Source: Clostridiales bacterium
Lineage (GTDB): Bacteria > Bacillota > Clostridia > Peptostreptococcales > Anaerovoracaceae
Assembly: GCA_015243575.1 (NCBI GenBank)
Contig: CP042469.1
Coordinates: 248,001 to 312,000 of the forward strand
Direction of reading: 5' to 3'
DNA: 64,000 nucleotides
This document shows positions 53,735-62,845 of this stretch, in pieces. Position 1 is the first letter of the stretch, and each line of letters begins with the position of its first letter. A program made the translations under genes and the position numbers. Below the pieces are notes generated by a model. That model searched no databases and was not told the DNA's origin. It worked only from the letters and a program-made list of their open reading frames with translations.

Positions 53735-54412
53735 ATGAGTATGTTGTCTGTCAGGGATGTCAGTTATATTTACCAAAGCAAATATCAATCGATCGAGGCG
53801 GTCCGGCACGTCAGCTGCGTCTTTGAGTCAGGAAAGCTGTATGCTGTCACAGGACCGTCAGGCAGCGGAAAAAGTACGCTGCTTTCCTTATTGGCTGGGC
53901 TGGATTTGCCTACCAGCGGGGAGATTTTGGTGGAAGGAAAGTCCATGGCTTCTTTAGACAGAGACCAGTATCGGAGAGAAATTGCATCCGTGGTGTATCA
54001 ATCTTTTAATCTGTTCCCTCTTCTGACCGCTTTGGAAAACGTGATATATCCGATGGAACTGCTTGGAAAAAAGAAACCGGAGGCGGTGGAAATCGCCATG
54101 CAGTTGATTGGTGAAGTGGGGCTGGGTGAAAAGACCTATCAACAATTTCCAATCATGATGAGCGGCGGAGAGCAGCAGCGTGTTGCAATTGCACGTGCCT
54201 TGGCTGCAGGAGGAAAGATTCTTCTGGCTGATGAACCCACAGGAAATCTTGATTCCGCTAACGAAAAAAATGTTGTAGAGCTGCTCAGGACATTGGCACA
54301 TAAACAAGGCTATCTGGTGATCGTCATTACCCACAATCCGTATGTGGCAGAACAGGCAGATGCGGTCTATCGCATGAGGGACGGAGAACTTCAAACGGAT
54401 GGGAGGGCATGA
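53735..54412 (+). CDS. MacB/LolD-type ABC transporter ATP-binding protein
   Basis: 225 residues from ATG 53735; ATG 53717 is also possible. Walker A is GPSGSGKST, the Q-loop lies in VVYQSFNLFP, the signature is MSGGEQQRVAIARAL, Walker B is LLADEPTGNLD, and the H-loop is in ITHNP. The DEPTGNLDS wording is typical of the LolD/MacB/FtsE group paired with FtsX-like permeases. It overlaps the next permease gene by 4 bp, so the subunits are made in fixed ratio. The operon may expel peptides or antibiotics, or remodel the wall. Confidence 0.93.
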   Translation: MSMLSVRDVSYIYQSKYQSIEAVRHVSCVFESGKLYAVTGPSGSGKSTLLSLLAGLDLPTSGEILVEGKSMASLDRDQYRREIASVVYQSFNLFPLLTALENVIYPMELLGKKKPEAVEIAMQLIGEVGLGEKTYQQFPIMMSGGEQQRVAIARALAAGGKILLADEPTGNLDSANEKNVVELLRTLAHKQGYLVIVITHNPYVAEQADAVYRMRDGELQTDGRA

Positions 54413-56340
54413 GAATGAGGCATGTCGGCAATAGCTTGCGGCAGATGGCCCGTACCCCTGGGCGAACCATGCTGTTCCTGGTGCTGCTCAGCCTGTCATC
54501 GATCCTATTGACCCTTGGGGAAGGACTTTATCTGCTGAGTGAAGAAACTGTGAAAAAGCTGGAGAGTGTTTTCACAACAATCGGAACGGTGGAGCAGACC
54601 CCCGATGCGATGACGGAGCAAAAACTGTGGGATACAGAGAAAAAAGCCTACATGAACAGTACGCCGCAAGCGGAGTATCACACCATCATTCCTGTGGAAA
54701 AACTGAATTTTGAGGGTGCAGACTATATCCATCCACCGGTGCGCAGACCGTATTATGGGGCAACACACCCCGACTTTATTTATCGTGATGATTCTTTCAT
54801 CAGAGTCATTGCACAGACCCGGGATCGATTACCGATTGTGGAGGTAACACCGCTTCAGGATTGCGTGCCGGATCACACTGTAAGGCTTAAACTCCTCCGT
54901 GAGCTGTACGGCAGAAATGGAGCTGCGGGGAGGGAGGTCCAGGAATGGGAGACCATATTGTTCTGCGACCACTATAACCCCAATCCGCAGACCTTGTATG
55001 CTGGAAAAACTTATGTAATGGCGCTGGAATGGAGGCGTTCTCACGCAGAATGGCAGAGAACACATACCGGCGTGGATCGGCTTTCCGGAGAGTACTTTCC
55101 GCGCTCCTCCGATACAAATTATGTTTTATCCACTCAGTATAGATCTAATGGGGAGAAGATTCCGGAACAACTACCAATGCAGGATAGATGGGATATTGTC
55201 ACAGATGGGTTTTATGATACGCCGGAAGGGCAGCGGTGGCTTGAGCTTGCGAAAGCAATGGAGCAGCTTGAGCATGCCATTCCAGTGATTCCAACAGACA
55301 GCACGCAGCTTCTCATGTCTTTTTTCAATGGCAATGCAACCGTTATAGCAGGAAGAGACATTTCTAAGCAAGAATACCAAAGCGGTGAACGCGTTTGTCT
55401 GATCAGCCAGGAGTTTTCACAAATGCATGGATATGGCGTGGGAGATACCATACCACTTCCGCTGTTCTTTGCGGATTACAGGGATTCGGCAAGCCGTGAT
55501 TTCCCGCCTGACAGCCTTCCAATAGGAATCCCGAATCACCCCCTCAATGCAGAGGGAAAGGCATATCAGGTTTTCGATGACCATCAATATGTTGTTGTTG
55601 GTATCTATAATGAGATCAATAAAGCTACTAGCTCATCCGGCTATGATATGGCGGGATACGGGGTAGTGGTTCCTGCCGCATCAATCCACAGCAGTGATGA
55701 AAACAATATACTGGATTATGGCCCCATGATGGGGTATAACACGGTCTTCCAAATCCCCAACGGTACCATTGATCAGTTTCGGGAAGCATGGGAAAAACAA
55801 GGAATGAAAGGGCTCAAAATCAACTTCTACGATAAGGGTTACACAAGGATCAAGGAGAGTTTGGATAAGATCAAACAGATTGCACTTGCCCTTTCTGTAG
55901 CTGGGATGTTGGTTGCTGTATTGATTTTACTACTGTTCTGTCATCTTTTTATCGGCAAACAAAAAAAGCGTACCGCTATTGAACGGTCGCTCGGTATGAA
56001 CAAGTTTTCTTGCACCATATCCCTGCTTGCTGGAATCCTGGTTATCGTGCTGCTTGGCAGTGCTTTCGGCAGCGTGATCGGATATCTATTTACCGGCAGC
56101 GCCATGAGTCTCTTTTCAGCGCAGGCTCAGGGACAAATATACAGCACCGCATACAGCAGCTGGGCCAGTGCAGCCGGAGAATTGAATGAACTTCCTTTTG
56201 AAGCAGGAGCAGTTAGCCCATTTGTGTGCTTGTTCACGGTTGCATTTCTTGTGATCTTGTCCTTTGGGATTGCCCTTGCGCAGATTTGGCAGAATCTGAA
56301 AAGCGAACCACTGAAGCTTTTAAGCATGAGGGAAAATTGA
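54409..56340 (+). CDS. FtsX/MacB-like ABC transporter permease (second)
   Basis: 643 residues, ATG 54409 overlapping the ATPase stop. A first helix near 20-40 (MLFLVLLSLSSILLTLGEGLYLL) is followed by a very large extracytoplasmic domain (about 45-480). Three C-terminal helices (about 490-625) contain the FtsX core LLFCHLFIGKQKKRTAIERSLGMNKFSCTISLLAG. It is larger than the first permease; together they would form an asymmetric pair. The outer domain contains no known enzymatic motif. No clear terminator was found before the long AT-rich spacer. Confidence 0.88.
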   Translation: MRMRHVGNSLRQMARTPGRTMLFLVLLSLSSILLTLGEGLYLLSEETVKKLESVFTTIGTVEQTPDAMTEQKLWDTEKKAYMNSTPQAEYHTIIPVEKLNFEGADYIHPPVRRPYYGATHPDFIYRDDSFIRVIAQTRDRLPIVEVTPLQDCVPDHTVRLKLLRELYGRNGAAGREVQEWETILFCDHYNPNPQTLYAGKTYVMALEWRRSHAEWQRTHTGVDRLSGEYFPRSSDTNYVLSTQYRSNGEKIPEQLPMQDRWDIVTDGFYDTPEGQRWLELAKAMEQLEHAIPVIPTDSTQLLMSFFNGNATVIAGRDISKQEYQSGERVCLISQEFSQMHGYGVGDTIPLPLFFADYRDSASRDFPPDSLPIGIPNHPLNAEGKAYQVFDDHQYVVVGIYNEINKATSSSGYDMAGYGVVVPAASIHSSDENNILDYGPMMGYNTVFQIPNGTIDQFREAWEKQGMKGLKINFYDKGYTRIKESLDKIKQIALALSVAGMLVAVLILLLFCHLFIGKQKKRTAIERSLGMNKFSCTISLLAGILVIVLLGSAFGSVIGYLFTGSAMSLFSAQAQGQIYSTAYSSWASAAGELNELPFEAGAVSPFVCLFTVAFLVILSFGIALAQIWQNLKSEPLKLLSMREN

Positions 56341-56545
56341 TAATCTTATTATTTTTCCCGAAACGATAGCAGGGAACTGCAGGGGGGTATAATGGTCAAT
56401 GCAACAAATTAAATAAAATGTTATATTAGAGCCGACTATGAATAATATAACACTGTAGTTACAGGAATTCAATGATTTATGAAAATTTATACAATATTCG
56501 ACATAATATATAATAAATTGACGCAACTTATTCCGTAAATTTGAT

Positions 56546-56581
56546 TCAGCCTCTTATTTTTCAGAAAAATAAGAGGGCTGA
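56546..56581. other. Long AT-rich stem-loop
   Basis: Arms TCAGCCTCTTATTTTT and AAAAATAAGAGGGCTGA pair over 16 bp with a single bulged G and a 3-nt loop. No T-tract stands after either arm, so it is listed as a structure of unknown role. Confidence 0.55.
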
Positions 56582-56662
56582 TCTGTTCAGTAATAAATTG
56601 CCATTTTATATCATTTGATCCTTAGAACCTTTACAGCACAAAGGCTTGTCTTAATCGTTTAA

Positions 56663-56686
56663 GTAACATTTTATTTAAAATGTTAC
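56663..56686. promoter_or_regulatory. Perfect 24-bp operator-like palindrome
   Basis: GTAACATTTT-attt-AAAATGTTAC is a perfect 10-4-10 inverted repeat about 50 bp upstream of a TATAAT box. A similar half-site AAAATGTTATATT occurs at 56417-56429. Symmetry and spacing suggest a dimeric repressor or activator of the chemoreceptor gene. Confidence 0.55.
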
Positions 56687-56864
56687 ATTGGGCTTTGGAG
56701 TCAGAACGAAATTTTAAAGAAGGGAGTTAAGGCATAGTATAATAGCAGTTTGATTGAAATTTGATAGGAATATATGAATAATGGAAGTATCTGTATCCTA
56801 TTGTTTCCGAAGGTATCTATGTTTAATTAGAAAGCAGTATAAGATGCGCGTAAAGGAGAGAATG

Positions 56865-58601
56865 ATGAAATGGTTTTATGATTTAAAAGTAGCAACAAAA
56901 TTGATAATCGGCTTTACGATATTAGCAGTAATCGCAGGAATCGTTGGAGCGGTCGGCGTTATTAACATCCATAAAGTAAGCAATTTAAGTGCAGAAATGT
57001 ACGAGACGCACACGGCATCGCTGCCGCCTCTTTCTGAGATTTCGAGAGCATATCTCAGGCAGCGCGTCGTATTAAGGAATCTGTATATTGAAAAGGATCC
57101 GGGAAAAAGACAGGAATATGTCAGTGAGTTTGAACTGCAGAAGACTAACGTTTTTAATGCAGCTGACAGCTTCCAATCCTCTATAAAAAGTGATGCAGTA
57201 AGAGAAAATTACAATACTCTGATGCAATCTCTGGAGGATTTTGAAGATTTGGGTGCTGAAACCATCAACATGATCGAACTGGGACGTATGGACGAAGCCT
57301 ATAACCTGCTCAGCGGGACACGAGGCTCAGAGATTGCAAACACGGTTCAGCAGCAGACTGATAAGTTGATGGAAATGAAGACGAGTCAGGCAAAAGAAAG
57401 TGCTGATTATAATAAAGCTTCGGCGAATAAAGCCTCTGTAACTATGATTACTGTAATTGCAGTGAGTATTGCGATTGCTATCGGGTTGGGAATTGTGATT
57501 TCTCGGATTATTGCAGTTCCAGTGAAAAAGATTGTTGTGGCTGCAGAACAGATTGCAGACGGCGATCTGAATGTGGAGATTGATTATCATTCCAAGTGTG
57601 AAATTGGAGCTCTTGCCGCCGCCTTTAAGAAAATGTCCGATAATCTGAACGAGGTGATGACGGGGATCAATACTGCTTCGGAGCAGGTCGCGGTGGGGTC
57701 AAAGCAAGTTTCCGATTCCAGTGTCGCCCTTTCTCAAGGAGCTACAGAACAGGCCAGCTCCATAGAGGAACTTACTGCCTCCTTGGAAGAAATTTCTTCT
57801 CAGACGAAGCTCAATGCGCAAAATGCCAATCAGGCCAACGAACTGGCTGAGAGTGCAAAATCTAGTGCTGTAATGGGCAATGATCAGATGAAAGATATGC
57901 TTGTTGCCATGGAGGAGATTAATTTTTCTTCTGGAAACATTTCAAAAATTATAAAGGTAATAGACGATATTGCCGCACAAACCAATATTCTGGCACTTAA
58001 CGCTGCCGTGGAGGCTGCCAGGGCCGGACAGCAGGGGAAAGGCTTTGCCGTAGTGGCGGAAGAGGTTCGAACACTGGCTGCACGGTCTGCCGGAGCTGCG
58101 AAGGAAACCACAGCGTTAATTGAAGGCTCTATCCAAAAGGTAGAAGGTGGAACTAAAATTGCGAAGGAAACAGCAGCTGCACTTGGTGAGATTGTCGGAG
58201 GCATTGAAAAAGTAGCCAATTTAGTCAATGAAATTGCTGTTGCGTCCAATGAGCAGGCGACAGGAATCGGTCAAATCAACCAGGGAATCATGCAAGTCTC
58301 AGAGGTTGTTCAAACCAATTCTGCCACATCAGAAGAGAGTGCTGCTGCCAGCGAAGAACTCTCTGGACAGGCATCCCTTCTTAGGGAGATGGTGGGTAAA
58401 TTCAAACTAAGAAAAGTCAGAGCTTCCTACGGAAAGCTGGATGATCTTAGTCCGGAGGTCATGAAGTTTATCGAGAGTATGTCCGGCAGGATGAAAGGCG
58501 GAATGCTTACTGATGTTGGGGAACCATCAGATGAAAAAATGAAAAAACCGGCCAAGGAAAAGGGGATTATCCTAAGTGATCTGGAGTTTGGTAAGTACTA
58601 A
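56865..58601 (+). CDS. Methyl-accepting chemotaxis protein (second)
   Basis: 578 residues from ATG 56865, 6 bp after GGAG; an ATG directly before it (56862) is too close. TM1 lies at about 10-32, a four-helix-bundle ligand domain (about 35-185) follows, and TM2 is near 193-215. A single HAMP domain and the MCP signalling hairpin with tip [13 protein letters not shown] near residue 390 complete it. The layout mirrors the first receptor without its repeats. The C-terminal 55 residues after the methylation helices are a charged tail ending in LEFGKY. CheR is encoded 61 bp downstream, so the two are probably cotranscribed. Confidence 0.93.
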   Translation: MKWFYDLKVATKLIIGFTILAVIAGIVGAVGVINIHKVSNLSAEMYETHTASLPPLSEISRAYLRQRVVLRNLYIEKDPGKRQEYVSEFELQKTNVFNAADSFQSSIKSDAVRENYNTLMQSLEDFEDLGAETINMIELGRMDEAYNLLSGTRGSEIANTVQQQTDKLMEMKTSQAKESADYNKASANKASVTMITVIAVSIAIAIGLGIVISRIIAVPVKKIVVAAEQIADGDLNVEIDYHSKCEIGALAAAFKKMSDNLNEVMTGINTASEQVAVGSKQVSDSSVALSQGATEQASSIEELTASLEEISSQTKLNAQNANQANELAESAKSSAVMGNDQMKDMLVAMEEINFSSGNISKIIKVIDDIAAQTNILALNAAVEAARAGQQGKGFAVVAEEVRTLAARSAGAAKETTALIEGSIQKVEGGTKIAKETAAALGEIVGGIEKVANLVNEIAVASNEQATGIGQINQGIMQVSEVVQTNSATSEESAAASEELSGQASLLREMVGKFKLRKVRASYGKLDDLSPEVMKFIESMSGRMKGGMLTDVGEPSDEKMKKPAKEKGIILSDLEFGKY

Positions 58602-58662
58602 TATAGACATAGGAATATTCCAATGAATCAAAATGTTGTACAAGGAAAGGATATGCGGCCGT

Positions 58663-59478
58663 ATGGTTGCCATAACGGAACAAGAATTCAGGAAATTATC
58701 GGAACATATAAAATCTCATTACGGGATTCATCTCAAAGATGAAAAAAAAACTATGATAGCCGGCAGGCTTCACAATGTATTACTGGAGCAAAATTTTGAT
58801 AATTTTACCGATTATTATAACTATTTGATCACGGACTCGTCGGGAACCGCTGCCAGAACACTGATGAATAAGATTACAACCAACCATACCTTCTTTATGA
58901 GGGAATCTGATCATTTTACGTATTTAAGTGAGCAGGTATTACCCTATCTGAAAGGAACGGTGAAGGATCGTGATTTGAGAATTTGGAGTGCTGGATGTTC
59001 GTCGGGGGAGGAACCTTACACCATCGCAATGCTCCTCGACGAGTTCTTCGGTGGAGAAAAGTCTTCTTGGGATACAAAAGTTCTGGCAACTGATATTTCC
59101 GACAGAGTACTGGGGGAAGCAAAACAAGGCATTTATTCCAATGAAGGAATTAAAAAGCTGCCTGACAGCTGGAAGGGGAAGTATTTTCAGCGATATGACA
59201 GTGAAAACAGTCAGGTCGCATTAAAGATTCGAGATGAAGTCATCTTCAGAAAGCTAAATCTTATGGATAAAACCTTCCCTTTTAAAAGAAAATTCCATAT
59301 TATTTTCTGCAGAAATGTAATGATCTATTTTGACAGTGAAACGAAATGGAAGCTTGCAAATCGCTTCTATGACATGACAGAATATGGAGGGTATCTCTTT
59401 ATAGGTCATTCGGAATCACTGGACAGGAAAGAAACCAAATATCGTTATCTTATGCCTGCTGTTTACAGAAAGCTGTAA
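58663..59478 (+). CDS. cheR: CheR chemotaxis protein methyltransferase
   Basis: 271 residues from ATG 58663, with AAGGAAAGGA 11 bp upstream; ATG 58633 lacks a ribosome site. The N-terminal CheR helical domain (about 1-75) is followed by the SAM-dependent methyltransferase fold: RDLRIWSAGCSSGEEPYTIAML (about 107-128), TDISDRVLGEAKQGIYS and FHIIFCRNVMIYFD (about 219-232). It methylates glutamates of chemoreceptors to adapt their signalling. No TPR or CheY domain is attached. Other che genes are not in the window, so the rest of the pathway is elsewhere. Confidence 0.93.
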   Translation: MVAITEQEFRKLSEHIKSHYGIHLKDEKKTMIAGRLHNVLLEQNFDNFTDYYNYLITDSSGTAARTLMNKITTNHTFFMRESDHFTYLSEQVLPYLKGTVKDRDLRIWSAGCSSGEEPYTIAMLLDEFFGGEKSSWDTKVLATDISDRVLGEAKQGIYSNEGIKKLPDSWKGKYFQRYDSENSQVALKIRDEVIFRKLNLMDKTFPFKRKFHIIFCRNVMIYFDSETKWKLANRFYDMTEYGGYLFIGHSESLDRKETKYRYLMPAVYRKL

Positions 59479-59488
59479 AAACAGCAAT

Positions 59489-59580
59489 AAAAAAGAGGGC
59501 TTCTGCTCCCGCAAAACGGTACCAATATCAGTACCGTTTTGCACACCAATTGTGGTGGTGAGGGCAGAAACCCTTTTTTA
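59489..59580. terminator. Three-way-junction bidirectional terminator
   Basis: An outer stem (59489-59506 with 59564-59579, AAAAAAGAGGG..TTCTGC / GCAGAA..CCCTTTTTT) encloses two hairpins. One is a perfect 12-bp stem GCAAAACGGTAC/GTACCGTTTTGC (59511-59522 with 59531-59542); the other is CACCA/TGGTG (59544-59557). The A- and T-runs at the ends allow termination of both convergent genes. A MITE or small structured RNA is an alternative. Confidence 0.7.
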
Positions 59581-59633
59581 ATCATGAACAAATAGCTTAA
59601 TCATGGACAAAAGCTTGATTTTGATTCAATAAC

Positions 59634-60530
59634 TTAATTATGATCAAACAGTGTCGTGCTGAGATATTTTTCCCCTCTGTCTGCGAAGGTAACCACAACA
59701 AAACCTTCTTCTAGATCTCGGATGCATTCCAATGCTGCAACCATAGCAGCGCCGCTGCTCATGCCGACAAAGATGCCTTCCTTTAGAACGATCTCCCTTG
59801 CCATTGCAAAGGCCTCCTCGGATTCGATCATAACCGTTCGATCGATTTTTGAGGGATCGTAGATTTCAGGCACGATGGCTTCTTCCATGTTTTTCAGCCC
59901 CTGTATGTAATGGCCCTTGACCGGGTGCGCTTCCACGATTTGAATTGCCGGGTTTTTATCCTTCAGGCCCATACCCACTCCCATGATGGTTCCGGAGGTT
60001 CCCAAAGAGGAAACAAAATGAGTAACCTTGCCTTGGGTTTCTTCCCAAATCTCGTTGGCAGTGGTGCAGTAGTGGGCAAGTTTGTTGTATTGATTGGAAA
60101 ACTGGTTGGGCATGAAATAAAGCTCAGGGTTGTCTTCTGCAAGTTCATGCGCTTTTCTGATAGCCCCGTCAGTTCCCAGTGCAGCGTCCGTCAGCAGCAC
60201 TCTGGCACCGAAGGCTTCTATCATCTTTCTTCGCTCTACCGATACCGCCTCGCTCATGACGATCATGACCGGATATCCTTTTACCGCTCCGATCATAGCC
60301 AGACCGATTCCGGTGTTTCCTGATGTGGGTTCAATGATAATTTTTCCCGGAGTCAGTGCGCCGCATTCTTCTGCCTGTTCAATCATCTTCAGTGCGATGC
60401 GGTCCTTGATGCTTCCGGTTGGATTAAAGCCTTCAATCTTTGCATAGAGCGGAATTTGAGGCTTGGGGTTGAGTCTGTTGATGCGCACCAGCGGAGTCCG
60501 TCCGATGGCGTCGAGAATGTTGTCATACAT
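59634..60530 (-). CDS. cysK: Cysteine synthase (O-acetylserine sulfhydrylase)
   Basis: 298 residues, starting after CAGGAGGGACTGACAAA. PLP lysine K42 lies in PTGSIKDRIAL. The substrate loop is TSGNTGIGLA (about 69-78), and the phosphate-binding GTSGTIMGVG is near residue 178. The last PLP contact is in GMSSGAAMVAAL. It makes L-cysteine from O-acetylserine and sulfide. The sequence is complete and has CysK-type length. No serine acetyltransferase is adjacent. Upstream lies the aminotransferase gene on the same strand, 69 bp away, so cotranscription is possible. Confidence 0.92.
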   Translation of the reverse strand: MYDNILDAIGRTPLVRINRLNPKPQIPLYAKIEGFNPTGSIKDRIALKMIEQAEECGALTPGKIIIEPTSGNTGIGLAMIGAVKGYPVMIVMSEAVSVERRKMIEAFGARVLLTDAALGTDGAIRKAHELAEDNPELYFMPNQFSNQYNKLAHYCTTANEIWEETQGKVTHFVSSLGTSGTIMGVGMGLKDKNPAIQIVEAHPVKGHYIQGLKNMEEAIVPEIYDPSKIDRTVMIESEEAFAMAREIVLKEGIFVGMSSGAAMVAALECIRDLEEGFVVVTFADRGEKYLSTTLFDHN

Positions 60531-60599
60531 TTTGTCAGTCCCTCCTGATTCGATAGTTACACTATACCACCGATAAGAGTTGGACTACAATATGAATTT

Positions 60600-61850
60600 C
60601 TAATCTGCATCTTTCAGCGCATGAAAAGCATCTTCTGCAATTTCGATGGATCGGTTGATGTCTTCTTCCGTCAGTGCCGCATTGATAAAATGATTGTGAT
60701 GGGAGGTCAGGAAGATTCCGCGTTTCACACATTCTGCCACCCATTGTTGATGAAGCATCAGGGATTCATCATCGGCCAGCCTGAGATAGAATAAGGAGGG
60801 GGCACCGGATACTGCCAGATCAAACCCGTTATTTGCTGCTGCAGCTTTGAAACCTTCTGTAAGCTTCGTGCCAAGTTCGTGAAACAGCTTTGGAGCATTC
60901 AGGGCTTTCAGTTTGTTGATACAGGCAATTCCGGCAGCAAAGGGAACTGCACTCATCCAATAACTTCCGGTATAGGACAGGCTGCTGACCACATCGCGAA
61001 GGGAATCTCGGCCGCAGAGGGCGGATACGTTATACCCGTTGGCAAGTGCCTTGCAAAAGCAGATTAGATCAGCCTGAAAACCGAAGTAATGATCCGAACC
61101 GGCCAGGTCGAGTCGAAAACCACAGCGTACATCATCCACAATCAGCACACTCCCGCTTTCGTCACAGAGCTTCCGTATCTTCTGCCAATAACCTGCATCG
61201 GCAAAATAGTTATCATTAAAATTACCGTGGGCATAGGGCTGAGTTATGATTCCTGCAATTTCACCCCGGTGTTCATTGAATAGCTTTTCCAGAGCAGGAT
61301 AATCATTAAATTTTACATAGAGGTTGTTTGCCACATCTTCTTCAAGGACACCGGGATAATCCAGCTTTTGCGTCCAGGGATGAACCCCATGATAGTAGCC
61401 GTTAAAGAAAATAATCTTTTTTCGTCTTGTTGCAGCTCTGGCGGTAAGTACAGCCAGTGTTGTCACATCACTGCCATTCTTGGCAAAAAAAGCCCAGTCC
61501 GCACTTGCTACGGTATCGACCAGAAGCTCTGCGAAATCAACCATAACAGAGGATGGAGCCGTTACGCAGTCCTCCTTTTTCCGCTGCTCCAGGGCGGCGG
61601 TGTCCACGTCGGAATCACCGTATCCAAGAACATTGGGCCCATAGCCGCACATGTAATCAATAAAATCATTGCCATCCAGATCCCAGAAATGAGCGCCCTT
61701 GGCATAAGAAGAAAACAGGGGGAAGGCGCTTTGAGGGATATAACACCCCTCAGAAGGCCCCTGATGTCCATAGATCCCCGAAGGAATTACACGGAGCGCA
61801 CGCTGAAACGCCTCGCGGCTTTTGGGATATTCGTAAATCGGAAATTGCAT
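60600..61850 (-). CDS. Class III (glutamate-1-semialdehyde aminomutase-like) aminotransferase
   Basis: 416 residues from ATG 61850, with AGGAGGTGC upstream; the ATG just before it (61853) is closer to that site. Features of the fold are HFWDLDGNDFIDYMCGYGPNVLGY (about 56-79), FFAKNGSDVTTLAV, VLIVDDVRCGFRLD with the PLP-binding Asp, and FCKALANGYNVSALCGR with the catalytic Lys (about residue 273). It resembles GSA aminomutase/HemL but no heme genes are nearby. The tightly linked SCP2-like gene 11 bp upstream suggests a specialised omega- or 2,1-amino transfer pathway. The substrate is not predictable. Confidence 0.82.
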   Translation of the reverse strand: MQFPIYEYPKSREAFQRALRVIPSGIYGHQGPSEGCYIPQSAFPLFSSYAKGAHFWDLDGNDFIDYMCGYGPNVLGYGDSDVDTAALEQRKKEDCVTAPSSVMVDFAELLVDTVASADWAFFAKNGSDVTTLAVLTARAATRRKKIIFFNGYYHGVHPWTQKLDYPGVLEEDVANNLYVKFNDYPALEKLFNEHRGEIAGIITQPYAHGNFNDNYFADAGYWQKIRKLCDESGSVLIVDDVRCGFRLDLAGSDHYFGFQADLICFCKALANGYNVSALCGRDSLRDVVSSLSYTGSYWMSAVPFAAGIACINKLKALNAPKLFHELGTKLTEGFKAAAANNGFDLAVSGAPSLFYLRLADDESLMLHQQWVAECVKRGIFLTSHHNHFINAALTEEDINRSIEIAEDAFHALKDAD

Positions 61851-61860
61851 CATGCACCTC

Positions 61861-62628
61861 CTAGCTTAAGTATTGGGAAACACGGTCGAGAATACGGTTC
61901 ATATTGTCAATCATGTTGAGCATGCCGTGCATTTCAATGCTTCCATCGCTGATACAGGCCATAGCACTGACCTCTCCGGAAAGGAGCTTTCCTGCGACGT
62001 CAAGGCTTGAAAAGACCATGGATGATCTTGGGTTTCGGCACGGCTGTTTAATGGTTGTGAGCCGATGATTTTTTACATCGACCGTAATCCCCATCACGTT
62101 TTTTACATCAATGGCAATCTCTCCGTCTGGAATCTGACTTGCACTGACCATTCCGCTCTTATCGTTGTTGCCGACCTGTGCGACTGCAGCAGCTGCGGTA
62201 TAGAGCATTAGTCTGGTGCTGATCTCGCGAAAGCCGGGGCTTTGAAGTGCAGCCTTCGAAGGCTTTAAGTAATTCTTCATTACTTCCGTCAAAGGAACAA
62301 AGGTTTTGGTTAGCAGGGCCAGCTTGGTGAAGCCTTTAGAAGGCATAGGAGAATAGGTTCCATTGATCATACCGTTAAATTTTTCGCATGAAGGGAACGG
62401 CAGCAATATGGTGCAGCCGCTGCTTCCTTCACGGAGCTCACAATGCCCGTTTTTAAATGCGAGAACCGCTTGGGGACCTCCTTTTACTGCAAATCCGATG
62501 GAAAAGGGCTCCTTGCCTTTTAAGATACTCTTTGCTTCAGGGGCGAGTTCACATAGATTTTCCAATGTACCCAGTACTGCAAAGAGGTTTACATAGGCAA
62601 GGGTTCTGCTGTCTATTTGCGTGAGCAA
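61861..62628 (-). CDS. SCP2 sterol-binding-like protein
   Basis: 255 residues from TTG 62628, well placed behind GAAGGAGGTG. Two segments recall the SCP2 lipid-binding fold: GFAVKGGPQAVLAFKNGHCELREGSSGCTILLPFPS (about 45-80) and VAGKLLSGEVSAMACISDGSIEMHGMLNMIDNMN (about 210-243). No membrane segment is visible. SCP2-like proteins hold hydrophobic ligands and may present them to an enzyme. The gene is cotranscribed with the aminotransferase that begins 10 bp later, so an amino transfer on a lipid-like or acyl substrate is conceivable. This is an inference. Confidence 0.68.
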   Translation of the reverse strand: MLTQIDSRTLAYVNLFAVLGTLENLCELAPEAKSILKGKEPFSIGFAVKGGPQAVLAFKNGHCELREGSSGCTILLPFPSCEKFNGMINGTYSPMPSKGFTKLALLTKTFVPLTEVMKNYLKPSKAALQSPGFREISTRLMLYTAAAAVAQVGNNDKSGMVSASQIPDGEIAIDVKNVMGITVDVKNHRLTTIKQPCRNPRSSMVFSSLDVAGKLLSGEVSAMACISDGSIEMHGMLNMIDNMNRILDRVSQYLS

Positions 62629-62845
62629 GAAATAACACCTCCTTCATTAGGGAGCCGCTGATTCATTCCAGGCGCACATCTTTTGGTTCATGTTTCGCTT
62701 GGTGCGTACCTTCCATTCAATCAGCGATTCCTTCCATACTTAATCTTATGTTTGATATATCATGAAATTTCTGATTTTGTATAGTAAAAATGGGAATAAG
62801 TCGATATAATATAGGAAAAATTCTGAAAATTCAGAGGGAATCTCG

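Larger units (their letters stand above)
56341..56864. other. 524-bp AT-rich intergenic region upstream of the second chemoreceptor
   Basis: The stretch holds no convincing coding frame. It contains a long stem-loop (56546-56581), a perfect 10-4-10 palindrome (56663-56686) and a TATAAT at 56738-56743. A SigD-type motility promoter was looked for but not found in recognisable form. Confidence 0.7.
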
